DNA of 64,000 nucleotides from Shumkonia mesophila (GCF_026163695.1 NZ_JAOTID010000015.1:1-64000), one strand, 5' to 3'. Shown: positions 41,454 to 50,716, numbered from the stretch's first letter. Made by a program: numbers and translations. Notes: generated by a model from the letters alone, not told the origin.

Positions 41454-43455
41454 GGCGCTCTCCCCGCAGTTCTGACACCTGCCCGAAGTACCCGGGCGAA
41501 GCTGTCGTGCAGCCATCCTCTGCGTGGTAATCAAGGCGATAAGTATGTGAGACGCTAGTGCCTAAGGTGCGGAGGAGTGCATCGTCGATCTCAGTGTCAG
41601 TGGCCAGCAGGATCACTTGATGGCTCGCAACAGGAAAGTACCGTTCTATAAGATTACTACGATGCTCGGAGTCAAGCCGAGCCAAAGGCGTGTCGATAAT
41701 CATCGGCAAGGGCTGCCCGCTTGTGCGGGCTAGTGCCCAGAGCATGGCGATTGCATACACCTGTTTCTCGCCAGCAGACAGCGCTGCTTTCGGTACGTTT
41801 CGGCCATTTGAATCAACCAATGTTGCCACAAATGAGTCCGACAGGTGTACGTCCGCAATCAAATCGTGCTTACGGGCAAGATGGTTAAAACACCTGACGA
41901 ATTCCGTCCTAAGCTGTACCAGCTTGTGATCCAATAATCGCTGTTCATACTCTGCAAGCGCATTTGCCACCTTCGCAGCCATGGCTGCTCGATTGGCTGC
42001 GGCGGCTGTCGCGGCCTGCTCATCTAGGAGGTGGCGCCTTTCGCGCTCCAGCGTAACCAGCTGGCCCTTTATGCTCTTATAGTCGTCCTGCTTAGCTCGC
42101 AGTACTGTCTCCGTAGAACCTACGCGCTGCTCTGCGAGGCGTAGTTCATCCAATAGAACGCCGGCCGCGGCATTCTCGGCCCTCGCCAGAGCTGTTTCCA
42201 ATTCGCCTAGCCGTTGTGTAAGCACGTCCAGTTCAGCCCGCATCGCAAAGGCCCTTGGACGGATTGTAGTTTCGATTTCGGCCAGCCTCGCGAGCGCGGT
42301 CGCTCCGTCCCCTAACTCTCGAAATGCCGGTGGCGCCAGCGCTTGCTCTTTGTCGCTATGCGACCACGCATTAAGAAATCGCTCCAGATCAGCCCAGTGC
42401 TCATCGGTCCAAAATGCTTTCCGATCTGATGAAGTGCCAGCCTTCCGCCTCCACACGGACAGTGTCTTTTGTAAACTGGCAGCTGACCCCTGGCGATCCT
42501 CACCCGTGCCCGCTCTAATCAAAGCACTGTGAAAATCCGCAATGAGTCGGGGAGCGAGCGCAAACGGTAACAGTCCGTTGGCGAGCTCACGTAATTCATG
42601 TTCGCGAAGGGTAATCGCCCGACAGATCTCTTCCCGTTCTCCCTCCAAACGGCCTTTCAGTGTCGCCGCCTCTCCGCCCTCGGCGATGAACCGCCGTCTG
42701 ATTTGCTCGGCAGCGCGGGCCTGGGACTCGCGTTCAGATGATAGCTCAGCGACATCTTCCGCAAGCTCGATGGCACGACGTTCCAGCACACCGGCATCTC
42801 GGACCACGGCTTCCAGCCTGGCGGCCGTTCCATTGTCGCTTTCCCTCTGGTGGCGGGCCAGATACAGGCCAAGGTCTGTACGCATGCTGCTGACGAGCTC
42901 GATACCTAAGAGCCCTCGCACAGCCTCTGCTAAATGTTCGTTGTCCTCCTCGCCGTCAGCGATCTCCCTGATCTTCTCACCATCAAAGAAGAACAGCTGT
43001 GACACCCCCGGGGGAATTAGCTCCTGGAGAAAGTGATGCCACTCGTCCCGCGGCACTGCTGTGACCGCTGCTCCATCCTTATCGAGCAGCAAACTCTCGA
43101 TGACAGTTTTTCCCCGTGTCGCCCATTCGCGACGTACGCGGTACCGGTGGACACTTCCGGCCTCGGCGTAATCGAACTCTATCCCGACTGCCGCGGATCC
43201 CGCGCCAGATGAACGATGCACGCGACCCTGAAGATACTCCCTGTATTCGGATTGCGCGACGCGGGCACCAAGTGCACGCCGACCATAGAGTGCTAGGCGA
43301 ACAGCCTCGAGTAGGGTCGTCTTACCCGTGCCATTCTTTCCTCCGATCAGCACGATTGAGCCGTCGCCGCCTTTTCGCCGACGGGGGATAAGGTCTATCC
43401 GATTCAGGCCGGCATAGAGTCCAAAGTTTTCTAGCTCAAGACTGCGCAAAATCAT
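41434..43455 (-). CDS. dndD: DndD, SMC-like ATPase of DNA phosphorothioation
   Basis: A 673-residue ATPase. Walker A is IGGKNGTGKTT (37-47), the signature LSAGEKQVYAIAMLWALA and Walker B LPMIIDTPLARLDSEHRSNL are near the C-terminus, and two coiled-coil arms lie between. The segment FFFDGEKIREIADGEEDNEH is typical of DndD. The start overlaps the dndC stop (ATGA). It supplies the ATPase/nicking activity coupled to DndC. Confidence 0.94.
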   Translation of the reverse strand: MILRSLELENFGLYAGLNRIDLIPRRRKGGDGSIVLIGGKNGTGKTTLLEAVRLALYGRRALGARVAQSEYREYLQGRVHRSSGAGSAAVGIEFDYAEAGSVHRYRVRREWATRGKTVIESLLLDKDGAAVTAVPRDEWHHFLQELIPPGVSQLFFFDGEKIREIADGEEDNEHLAEAVRGLLGIELVSSMRTDLGLYLARHQRESDNGTAARLEAVVRDAGVLERRAIELAEDVAELSSERESQARAAEQIRRRFIAEGGEAATLKGRLEGEREEICRAITLREHELRELANGLLPFALAPRLIADFHSALIRAGTGEDRQGSAASLQKTLSVWRRKAGTSSDRKAFWTDEHWADLERFLNAWSHSDKEQALAPPAFRELGDGATALARLAEIETTIRPRAFAMRAELDVLTQRLGELETALARAENAAAGVLLDELRLAEQRVGSTETVLRAKQDDYKSIKGQLVTLERERRHLLDEQAATAAAANRAAMAAKVANALAEYEQRLLDHKLVQLRTEFVRCFNHLARKHDLIADVHLSDSFVATLVDSNGRNVPKAALSAGEKQVYAIAMLWALARTSGQPLPMIIDTPLARLDSEHRSNLIERYFPVASHQVILLATDTEIDDALLRTLGTSVSHTYRLDYHAEDGCTTASPGYFGQVSELRGERLALQQA

Positions 43456-44939
43456 TGGTCGACCTGTCCCGGCGAGGCCTGAGAAAGGAGCGAATGTTCC
43501 GCATCGTCTTCCAAGTCTACCTCAATCGTGGTGTTATCGCCGCGGTTGGTGCGGCGTTCAGCGACAATCTCATCGATATCGCGCCATTCTTGGCGGAACA
43601 CTTCTTCGATCCGGGTGTGGACTGAATGCCGACGTTTCAAGCCGTGAGCGGAGCGCTCAATTTCAAGTAAACGCACCACAAGTTCTGTTGGAACGTCGTG
43701 GGCGCCGCAAATGTCATCTAGCAGTTTCCCATCATCAGCGGTAAACGTGACCGCATCCTCCATCACCCAGTCGAGATCGCGCCCCAGGACGTCACGTACG
43801 ATAAGGGGGACGGTATCCGCCCAATCTCCGCGTTCGGCACGCCAAATACGTCGAATTTCATGCAGCTCCGCATCATGAATGATAAGGGGTGCCTCACCTG
43901 GAGGTGCATTGCGCTGAACTTCAATCTGCGTTTCAAGTAACTGCCGCAGGAGTTGCTTGCAGAAATCGAATGTATAAGGCCCTGGTACCGGCGTGTCCGT
44001 ATCGCGGATAAAGGCGACATGACCGCTACGGCGGCGGAAATCACGATAGAGCTTTTTCTTTTCCGGTATCTGCGTTTCGGCGAGCAGATCCCTGAACTCG
44101 AGAAGCGGTTCCAACCAGCCTTCGCCGGAGTCGATCATCGCTTCCATAGACCGGTCTCGCTCTACAACTGTGCAAACCCAGCAACCGAATCGAGAATTCC
44201 CACAACTCGGCGTTGTTTTGTCGACGACGAGGGGACATTCTCCTGCCTGGGCGCTGCGGTACATGGCGACGAGCTCGCGATTGTCGTTGCCCCACGGCGA
44301 CGGGGTTTGCAGCAAATAGGTCCAAACATCGTCGGTCGATAGCGCCTCAATTGGCCCATAAACAAAGGCGTTGAGGAGTGACGAATGCCTGGAGAGGGCC
44401 GAGTCCTTGATCCGGTGGAAGGACATGACCTGGGCCCGTGTGGCGCTTTCCGATGCCCGCACCCCCAATACCATAACCACCTCGCCGAACTCGGCGACGC
44501 GTTCTTTGATGAAGTCGTTGGCTGGTTCAATCTTCAGCCGTTCCGTACACCAGCGAAAACGTCTCGATGGAGCAGGATAGCCGCGCCCGATCAGGTTGAC
44601 CCAAAAGCTTCGATCGATATTCGGCATCACCTTCTTCGTCGTGATCGGCAAGCCTTGCGCTTTGGCGGCCTCTTCGATGCGCTCCAAAGTCGCATCGATG
44701 TGCCGGACAATCACGGGCGTCTCAACCAACGTGTCAGAGCTGATTACATAAATCGGCTTCCGCCGTTGTTCAGGAGGCAGCTCAAGCAGCGCCAACCACA
44801 CCATCTGCAGGGCACAGGTTGAATCCTTGCCGCCGCTGAAACCAACGACCCACGGGCGACTATCAGAGAGGTAGACCTCTTGGATTTCGCGATATCGTTC
44901 GGCGAGAGCCGCGCGGTCGAAAATGAAACGGTTCGCCAT
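43452..44939 (-). CDS. dndC: DndC, PAPS-reductase-like sulfur transferase
   Basis: A 495-residue protein with the PP-loop VVGFSGGKDST (31-41). A cysteine cluster CGNSRFGCWVC in the middle is the likely iron-sulfur site. YPAPSRRFRWCTERLKIEP is also characteristic. It adenylates or transfers sulfur to the DNA backbone together with DndD and DndE. It starts 3 bases after dndB. Confidence 0.94.
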   Translation of the reverse strand: MANRFIFDRAALAERYREIQEVYLSDSRPWVVGFSGGKDSTCALQMVWLALLELPPEQRRKPIYVISSDTLVETPVIVRHIDATLERIEEAAKAQGLPITTKKVMPNIDRSFWVNLIGRGYPAPSRRFRWCTERLKIEPANDFIKERVAEFGEVVMVLGVRASESATRAQVMSFHRIKDSALSRHSSLLNAFVYGPIEALSTDDVWTYLLQTPSPWGNDNRELVAMYRSAQAGECPLVVDKTTPSCGNSRFGCWVCTVVERDRSMEAMIDSGEGWLEPLLEFRDLLAETQIPEKKKLYRDFRRRSGHVAFIRDTDTPVPGPYTFDFCKQLLRQLLETQIEVQRNAPPGEAPLIIHDAELHEIRRIWRAERGDWADTVPLIVRDVLGRDLDWVMEDAVTFTADDGKLLDDICGAHDVPTELVVRLLEIERSAHGLKRRHSVHTRIEEVFRQEWRDIDEIVAERRTNRGDNTTIEVDLEDDAEHSLLSQASPGQVDQ

Positions 44940-44942
44940 AAA

Positions 44943-46055
44943 TTAGCTCGCTGCTTTCAGCGGGACATTCGGCGCCGCTCCGAATAGCTCTTCGACGTAT
45001 TTTGCATCAGAAGACAGCGGTAGATCCAGCGCCCGAGTCACGACATTGGCAACCAGCCTGACATTGTTCTTCGATTTATTGATCTTGCCGGCTATGAGGG
45101 CGCGGCCGTCCCAGAGCTCCCGGTTGGCCCGTGACCAATCAATCTGACGGAGCTTTGCGAGATGCGTGGCCCAGTCTTCTGGTCGTGCCTTGATGAGTTG
45201 AGCCCCGGCGATTGCGATCGCCTGCACGGCAATCCCGTGCGCGTGGATGTAGTCACGACGAAGCTCCGCGGCGGCAACCTCGCGCGAGCCAACCCGTTGC
45301 CAATCTGGCATGTTCCGGATCACTTCCGTCCAGAAAGCGACAGTGAGGTCGCGATCCGTGGGGGCGACTGCGTTACCACGCGCTTTTCCAATCAGCTCTG
45401 CTGTGGCTTGATGGATGCTACTCAACGTGAACAGCTTCAGCGATCGATTTGAGATGCTCGTTTTCTCCAGATCCGTAAAATCCCGAAACAAGGGAATCTG
45501 GTTGACGATATCCCTCGACAGCCCGGCCAGTGTGTCTCGGTGATTGTATAGAAGCTTGATTGATTTTGTCGGCCGTACGGCATGGATGTTGAGGTCGGCG
45601 AACATTTGTTGTGAACGCGCCAAACCCCTATCTGCGAACACCACCACCGAAATGGTTTCATCTCCGATAAGCGGCCTGTCCCGGATCGCTTCCTCTATCG
45701 CGGCACGGCGGTGTTGTCCGTCGTTGATCAAGATGGTTGCCGACATTGCGATTCGCAGTTTCCCAACGGTACGGAGCGGCCCATCCATCGCCGCAGGCTC
45801 GAACACCATCTCTCCATCAACGGACGCACAGAGCGATGACAGAATATACTCGGACGGATTTTCCGTGATGTAGCGTGCTATCATCGGCACACGCGCCTTA
45901 TTGAGCACGCGCTGTGCACGGAGTGCCGCAGGCACCGCTTCGTCATCGAACCGAAAAAGCCGTGGAACGACTTTCAGCGGTACCATGATTACATAATACG
46001 CCGTACCAGCTTGAATTCCGCGGATCGCGGTGAAATCGTAACTGTTGCTTTCCAT
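44943..46055 (-). CDS. dndB: DndB, DGQHR-domain regulator/modification protein
   Basis: Starting at ATG 46055, which has GGAGG 6 bases upstream, the protein has 370 residues; an in-frame ATG at 46124 lacks such a site. ATILINDGQHRRAAIEEAI (107-125) is the DGQHR motif that defines DndB. DndB is a regulator of the dnd operon in several systems and affects modification specificity. It heads dndBCDEA on the minus strand. Confidence 0.92.
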   Translation of the reverse strand: MESNSYDFTAIRGIQAGTAYYVIMVPLKVVPRLFRFDDEAVPAALRAQRVLNKARVPMIARYITENPSEYILSSLCASVDGEMVFEPAAMDGPLRTVGKLRIAMSATILINDGQHRRAAIEEAIRDRPLIGDETISVVVFADRGLARSQQMFADLNIHAVRPTKSIKLLYNHRDTLAGLSRDIVNQIPLFRDFTDLEKTSISNRSLKLFTLSSIHQATAELIGKARGNAVAPTDRDLTVAFWTEVIRNMPDWQRVGSREVAAAELRRDYIHAHGIAVQAIAIAGAQLIKARPEDWATHLAKLRQIDWSRANRELWDGRALIAGKINKSKNNVRLVANVVTRALDLPLSSDAKYVEELFGAAPNVPLKAAS

Positions 46056-46094
46056 CGCCAGCCTCCAAGGATGGAAGTTATTACAAGGCGGCAT

Positions 46095-46125
46095 GGAAGT
46101 CAAAATATTCAGTTTGGACGTCAAA
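46095..46125 (-). promoter_or_regulatory. direct repeats upstream of dndB
   Basis: GGAAGTCAAA (46095-46104) and GGACGTCAAA (46116-46125) are direct repeats 21 bases apart, about two helical turns, 40-70 bases upstream of the dndB start. TTGACTT and TTTGACG, the same repeats read on the minus strand, could serve as -35 elements. This is the likely dnd promoter/operator region; DndB binding is a possibility. Confidence 0.4.
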
Positions 46126-46417
46126 TTTTTTGGGCTACTGTAGGAAGCGGATATCAGCAGGACGGCATGGCAGCGTCAATGTATGGTGCCTTCTGATTGC
46201 AGATGCCCATATTGCTTGAAATAAACCCTCTAGTGCCACCACTGTCGCACCATCGGATGCTCATCCTCCTGTTGTCCAAGGGAGCCAGATTCGTGCCATC
46301 TCCTTGACTGAGGCTAGGCGACCCAAAATCGCATCGAGCTTTGTAAGATCAAGGCGCACGCTACGTAAGGGTGGGGCCCCGAGGCAAGGAGTTGTTGATG
46401 GTACCGGGGAGCGAAGC

Positions 46418-47491
46418 ATGAGGAAAGCTGGTCAACCTTCAGCCGGCCGAGTTCGGTGTATGCGCATGACTGGTGCAGATGAACCCAACGATGCCGCGGC
46501 TGGAATGACGGCCTATGATCGGCTTAGATCGTTCCTCACCGAGGGGATGTCGATGAGCCATGTCTACCAACCCCTGATGATAAAGACGATCCTTGTGGGA
46601 GGAGGCGCAGCGACACGTCGCCAGATAGCTGCGGCGTTTCTCGCTGCAGACCTCAGTCAGCTCGAATATTACGAGCAGATCGCGAAGAACTATCCGACCC
46701 ATACACTAAAGCGGCATGGAATCATTGAACACCGCCAAGGTGTGTATCGACTTCCTGAGGAACTCGCGCGACTGAATGAGTGGGAGCGCGCATCGTTGGT
46801 GGCAATGTGTGACGCCAGGGTCGCCGAATACGTTGCTCTCCGACAAGCCGCTATTTGGCGTCATCGCGCACAAAATTTCGATCCGATTCCGGGGACGCTT
46901 CGCTATAAGGTTCTAATGCGGGCGAAAGGGCGATGTGAGGCTTGTGGTGTCAGCAACCAAGAGCGTGCGCTACAGGTCGATCATATCCTGCCGCGAACGC
47001 AAGGGGGCTCCAATGATCTGTCCAATCTGCAGGCACTTTGCAGCACTTGCAATGCTCAAAAACTAGATCGCGACATTACAGATTTTCACAGTGCACACGA
47101 AGCCTATCAGCTTCGTGATCCGGGGTGCCTGTTTTGCACTGTCGATCGCAGCCTAGTTGTTGTGGAGAACGAGTTGGCGTTCGCTATCAAGGACCGGTTT
47201 CCGGTGACGTCGGGCCACACCCTAATCGTGCCGCGCAGGCATGTAAGCGACTACCTCGGCCTTTGGCAGCCAGAGCTGAATGCTGTTCGGGATCTTGAAC
47301 TCCGTTTGGTCCGGCACCTTCGCGACGGCGATCCGACTATCTCCGGCTTCAATATAGGCACTAACTCAGGAATATCTGCGGGCCAGACCGTTTTCCATTG
47401 CCATGTACATGTCATTCCCAGGCGTGATGGCGACGTGCTGGACCCCCGGGGTGGCGTTCGTGGCGTGATCCCCTCAAGACAGAGCTACTAA
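46418..47491 (+). CDS. HNH endonuclease-HIT domain fusion protein
   Basis: With ATG 46418 (GGGGAG upstream) the protein has 357 residues; later in-frame starts at 46466 and 46505 are possible. Residues 30-120 are helical and winged-helix-like (RQIAAAFLAADLSQLEYYEQ). The HNH nuclease follows: CEAC (173-176), VDHILPRTQGG and CSTC (208-211). The C-terminal 120 residues are a HIT domain with CLFC near 237-240 and the nucleotide-hydrolase triad HCHVH (327-331). Divergent from dndB, so it may serve the Dnd defence island. The combination of DNA nuclease and nucleotide hydrolase in one chain is unusual. Confidence 0.85.
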   Translation: MRKAGQPSAGRVRCMRMTGADEPNDAAAGMTAYDRLRSFLTEGMSMSHVYQPLMIKTILVGGGAATRRQIAAAFLAADLSQLEYYEQIAKNYPTHTLKRHGIIEHRQGVYRLPEELARLNEWERASLVAMCDARVAEYVALRQAAIWRHRAQNFDPIPGTLRYKVLMRAKGRCEACGVSNQERALQVDHILPRTQGGSNDLSNLQALCSTCNAQKLDRDITDFHSAHEAYQLRDPGCLFCTVDRSLVVVENELAFAIKDRFPVTSGHTLIVPRRHVSDYLGLWQPELNAVRDLELRLVRHLRDGDPTISGFNIGTNSGISAGQTVFHCHVHVIPRRDGDVLDPRGGVRGVIPSRQSY

Positions 47492-47551
47492 TCATCTTAC
47501 GATCTACCAGGGCGTTATACTACCTGCGCAAATGTAGAACGGGGGTAAACG

Positions 47552-48097
47552 ATGCTTGATCAAGCGCAGATTGACCACGATCGAGACCTCACAGCGTTCG
47601 ATCAGAATCATCAGATGTTCCGATCTCTAAATCAGCTGATGTGGCAGATCCCGATCATTGCTATGACGCTGACTGGTGGACTTTGGTTTGGCGTATCAAA
47701 GGTCGATGACACGCCGCTCTTTCAAACCTGTCTCTTGTTTCTGGCCTGTGTCGGCAATGTGGGGCTAATCGTTGTTCTCGCTCGCCTGCGCTACATTATG
47801 GGCGAGTATTTGATTTGGTTGAAGGACTTTCACCCGAGAGGCTTCGTAGCGGCAGACGGCTATGGAGTAGGGACCAACTCGCATACCGTGCGGCGGGTTT
47901 TCCAGGTTTTGCTGGGACTGGTGGCGATCGTCAGCGGTGTGCTCATGGTATCGACGGCAATGAGAATGGAATGGTACGGCAAACCGGAAGCAGCGACTCA
48001 ACTGTCGCATACATTCCGAGATGGCCAAACCGACGGCGAATTGGCGCGCAGCCATGAAGTCGTTGAATCTGGCAACGCTCATGACGAGTTTGTCTAA
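47552..48097 (+). CDS. hypothetical membrane protein
   Basis: A 181-residue protein with three predicted membrane helices: about 32-48 (IPIIAMTLTGGLWFGV), 55-80 (CLLFLACVGNVGLIVVLARL) and 115-137. The tail is hydrophilic and acidic. It starts 60 bases after the HNH-HIT gene in the same direction. No family is assigned. Small membrane proteins next to nuclease or sensor genes in defence islands can be effectors, but nothing in the sequence proves this. Confidence 0.68.
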   Translation: MLDQAQIDHDRDLTAFDQNHQMFRSLNQLMWQIPIIAMTLTGGLWFGVSKVDDTPLFQTCLLFLACVGNVGLIVVLARLRYIMGEYLIWLKDFHPRGFVAADGYGVGTNSHTVRRVFQVLLGLVAIVSGVLMVSTAMRMEWYGKPEAATQLSHTFRDGQTDGELARSHEVVESGNAHDEFV

Positions 48098-48460
48098 ATT
48101 TTACGTGGATAGGGAACCGGAGGGCGGCCTCGATGGCGGCTCGAGACATGAGAGAGATGTCGCCCGGATAGCTGGGAATAACCATTCTGTAAGGCTATCG
48201 AGAAGGCTACGGTCCTGCAATCTATACAGCGACGACCATCGAGTCTGATTCGGTGGCTTCGCGCCCCGCAACCACCGACAGCCAAGGCCCCGACGATCAA
48301 ATGTCCATGCGACTGTTCTGATGCAAATCCTCGGACTGTGAGACCTGTATTCCGAGGTGTTGTATCAATGAGCGAGCCAAACTCCCAACGTCAGTTCGGT
48401 TGCGCCTTTGTGGCCGAGCGCGGAGGTGTTCCCATTGAAGCAGCCTGTTGGCGGTTGAAA
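48098..48460 (+). other. gene-free stretch before the abiE pair
   Basis: About 360 bases without a convincing gene. No IS ends, tRNA or repeat matching the left flank was recognised. Confidence 0.35.
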
Positions 48461-48492
48461 ACTGTCAGAAACTAGCTTATATTTCTGACAGT
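48461..48492 (+). promoter_or_regulatory. operator palindrome upstream of abiEi
   Basis: ACTGTCAGAAA (48461-48471) and TTTCTGACAGT (48482-48492) are exact 11-bp reverse complements separated by 10 bases, ending 12 bases before the abiEi start. AbiEi-type antitoxins are known to autoregulate by binding inverted repeats in their promoter, so this is the likely target. Confidence 0.7.
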
Positions 48493-48504
48493 CGGAGACT
48501 CATC

Positions 48505-49101
48505 ATGAACACGCTGGCCACGACAATCCTCGCGCACACCGAGAAACTTCCGGAAGGGGCGCCAATCTGCGCCAAGGAGTTGCTGCATCTGGGCGGCCGG
48601 GCCGCCGTGGATCAGGCGCTGTCCCGCCTGGTCAAGCGCGGCCATCTGCTGCGGGTCGGGCGTGGCGTCTATGTGCGGCCGGTGGAGGGCCGGTTCGGCG
48701 CACGCCCGCCGTCGACCTCGCAGGTCGTCGAGGCCTTTGCCGGTCTCAAGGGGGAGACGGTGGTTCCTCACGGCGCCGCAGCCGCGAACCGGCTCGGCCT
48801 GACGTCGCAGGTGCCCATTCGCGCAGTCTATCTCACGTCCGGGCCGAGCCGGCGACTGACTGTCGGTTCCCAGACCATCGAGCTTCGCCATGCGCCCCGC
48901 TGGCAGTTTGTGCTTGCCGGCCGTCGGTCCGGCGAGGTTCTTCACGCCTTGGCATGGCTCGGACCGGAGCGGGTCGGCGAGGCTCTCGCCGTACTCAAGC
49001 GCAAGCTGCCCAGATCGGAGTGGGAGGAAATCGCCTCGGTGCGATCCATCCTTCCGACTTGGCTCGCCGAAGAGGTCAGCGAGATCATCGTGAATGGCTG
49101 A
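48505..49101 (+). CDS. abiEi: AbiEi-like antitoxin (DUF6088)
   Basis: A 198-residue protein with an N-terminal winged helix (PICAKELLHLGGRAAVDQAL, SRLVKRGHLLRVGRGVYVRP) and a C-terminal AbiEi/DUF6088-type antitoxin part (ETVVPHGAAAANRLGLTSQV, VYLTSGPSRRLTVG). ATG 48505 is chosen because upstream starts fall in the operator. Overlaps the toxin gene by 8 bases. Confidence 0.87.
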   Translation: MNTLATTILAHTEKLPEGAPICAKELLHLGGRAAVDQALSRLVKRGHLLRVGRGVYVRPVEGRFGARPPSTSQVVEAFAGLKGETVVPHGAAAANRLGLTSQVPIRAVYLTSGPSRRLTVGSQTIELRHAPRWQFVLAGRRSGEVLHALAWLGPERVGEALAVLKRKLPRSEWEEIASVRSILPTWLAEEVSEIIVNG

Positions 49102-50101
49102 GGCGTTCCTCCAGCTCTCTGTTCGGGACCAGCGGGACGCCCTGGAGTTTGCCGCTGCGGCCGGCGGGCGGCCGGTGCACCTGCTTGAGAAGGATGTCTG
49201 GGTCGTCTGGGCGCTTGCCACGCTCTTCTCCTCGCCAATCGCCAAGCATCTGGTCTTCAAAGGCGGAACCTCGCTCTCCAAGGTTTACGCGGCGATCCGC
49301 CGGTTCTCCGAAGACATAGACCTCACCTACGACATCCGGGAACTGATCCCGGACCTGATCGGCGATCGCGGCGAGGCGCTCCCGCCCAACCGAAGCCAGG
49401 AGAAGAGGTGGACCCACGAAGTCCGCGCCCGCCTCCCGCAGTGGATCGCCGAGACCGTTGTTCCCGAACTGCGCAAGGCGATTGATCGCGAGCACCTGCC
49501 GGCAACCCTGCGCTCCGAGGAAGAAAAGGTGTTCATCGACTATGAACGGTTGGTGGCCGGCTCGGGCTATGTCAGCCCGTCGGTCATGCTCGAATTTGGC
49601 GCAAGGTCGACCGGCGAGCCTTCTGAGGTTCGCAGGATCGGCTGCGATGCTGCCGATCACCTCAAGACCCTGACCTTCCCCGAGGCGTCGCCGCGCGTCA
49701 TGCGCGCCGAGCGAACCTTCTGGGAGAAGGCCACGGCCGTTCATGTCTTTTGTCTCCAGCGCCGGCTGCGAGGCGATCGGGTCGCCCGGCACTGGCATGA
49801 CCTCATTCGCCTGGACGATGCCGGCTACGCCGACGCAGCGTTACGGGACCGCGAACTCGCCCTGGCGGTGGCGCGGCACAAGGCGATGTTTTTCGCGGAG
49901 AAGGACGCCGAGGGCCGAGCCATCGACTACACCGCGGCCGTAACCGGGAATATCTGTCTTGTTCCTGAAGGAGCCGCGCAAGAGGCGCTGGCCGACGACT
50001 ACCGGCGCATGGTCGACGACGGGTTGCTGCTCGACGATGAGGAGGCTTTCGAAGTCCTGATCGAGCGCTGTCGGAGCCTGGAGCGAAAGGCCAATGCCTA
50101 A
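49094..50101 (+). CDS. abiEii: AbiEii-type nucleotidyltransferase toxin
   Basis: A 335-residue nucleotidyltransferase. LVFKGGTSLSKVY (54-66) and RFSEDIDLTYDI (about 71-82) form the GS-xn-DxD core of the AbiEii/AbiGii family. EARTFWEKATAVHVF-type sequence around 200 (AERTFWEKATAVH) and RHWHDLIRL are further conserved blocks. Type IV toxin of an abortive-infection pair that modifies tRNA in studied members. It is the last intact gene before IS debris and catabolic genes, so it may mark the right part of the ICE. Confidence 0.9.
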   Translation: MAEAFLQLSVRDQRDALEFAAAAGGRPVHLLEKDVWVVWALATLFSSPIAKHLVFKGGTSLSKVYAAIRRFSEDIDLTYDIRELIPDLIGDRGEALPPNRSQEKRWTHEVRARLPQWIAETVVPELRKAIDREHLPATLRSEEEKVFIDYERLVAGSGYVSPSVMLEFGARSTGEPSEVRRIGCDAADHLKTLTFPEASPRVMRAERTFWEKATAVHVFCLQRRLRGDRVARHWHDLIRLDDAGYADAALRDRELALAVARHKAMFFAEKDAEGRAIDYTAAVTGNICLVPEGAAQEALADDYRRMVDDGLLLDDEEAFEVLIERCRSLERKANA

Positions 50102-50716
50102 CAGGGAGAGAATGCAACGCGCGTATTGAACGAGATGCCGCTCTCCCTCGGGCACGGCGATCGAGGCTTCGAATTCTCTCGAAAAAATCTGAGGTGCAAA
50201 TTTCCGGCGGGAACCCATCTGATGGATTTGACGGTCCCGGGGAAAGCGTACCAACGGGTTGGCAAGGCGATTTGGAACCCGAACCGCGCCACAAGACGGG
50301 GGTGTTGGTATCTCTGTTGGCTGGCCCGAGGCCGAGGCGAAAAGTTTTCCTTGCGGATCAATCGCTTGGAAAATTTATCGCATGCCACCCCTGCCGCCGG
50401 CTATGCAGCCAACCGACAGCGTCGTCACCGCCGACCGTCGCCCGCCATGCCCCTGTTGCGGCGGCCACATGACCATCGTCGAGACCTTCGAGCGCGGCAG
50501 GTCTCTATGGTGCTCGCGAACTGTGTTCCGTCGAATTCTTGGAGCAGCTTCGTTGCCTCGTCGAGGATCGAGGCAAGTCCTGGGCCAGGGCTTTTTGTCT
50601 CCGTCCCTCAAGAGTGCTTGCCTCGGCAAACTCCTTCCTGCAGGTTTCGGGCACGCAACCCCGGGCGCATATACCTCGATTTCTTACAGGACAGGAAGCG
50701 GCCCAAACGCCGGATA
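50102..50716 (+). pseudogene. debris region with IS91-type transposase C-terminal remnant
   Basis: At about 50441-50505 a frame reads PPCPCCGGHMTIVETFERGR, which matches the zinc-binding C-terminus of IS91-type transposases (CPCCGG-x-MxIxETF). No other transposase part remains. Around 50660-50705 PGRIYLDFLQDRKR resembles a short piece of a LigD-type polymerase domain, but too little is left to be sure. The stretch 50102-50398 shows nothing. Such mixed remnants are typical of an element boundary. Confidence 0.5.
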
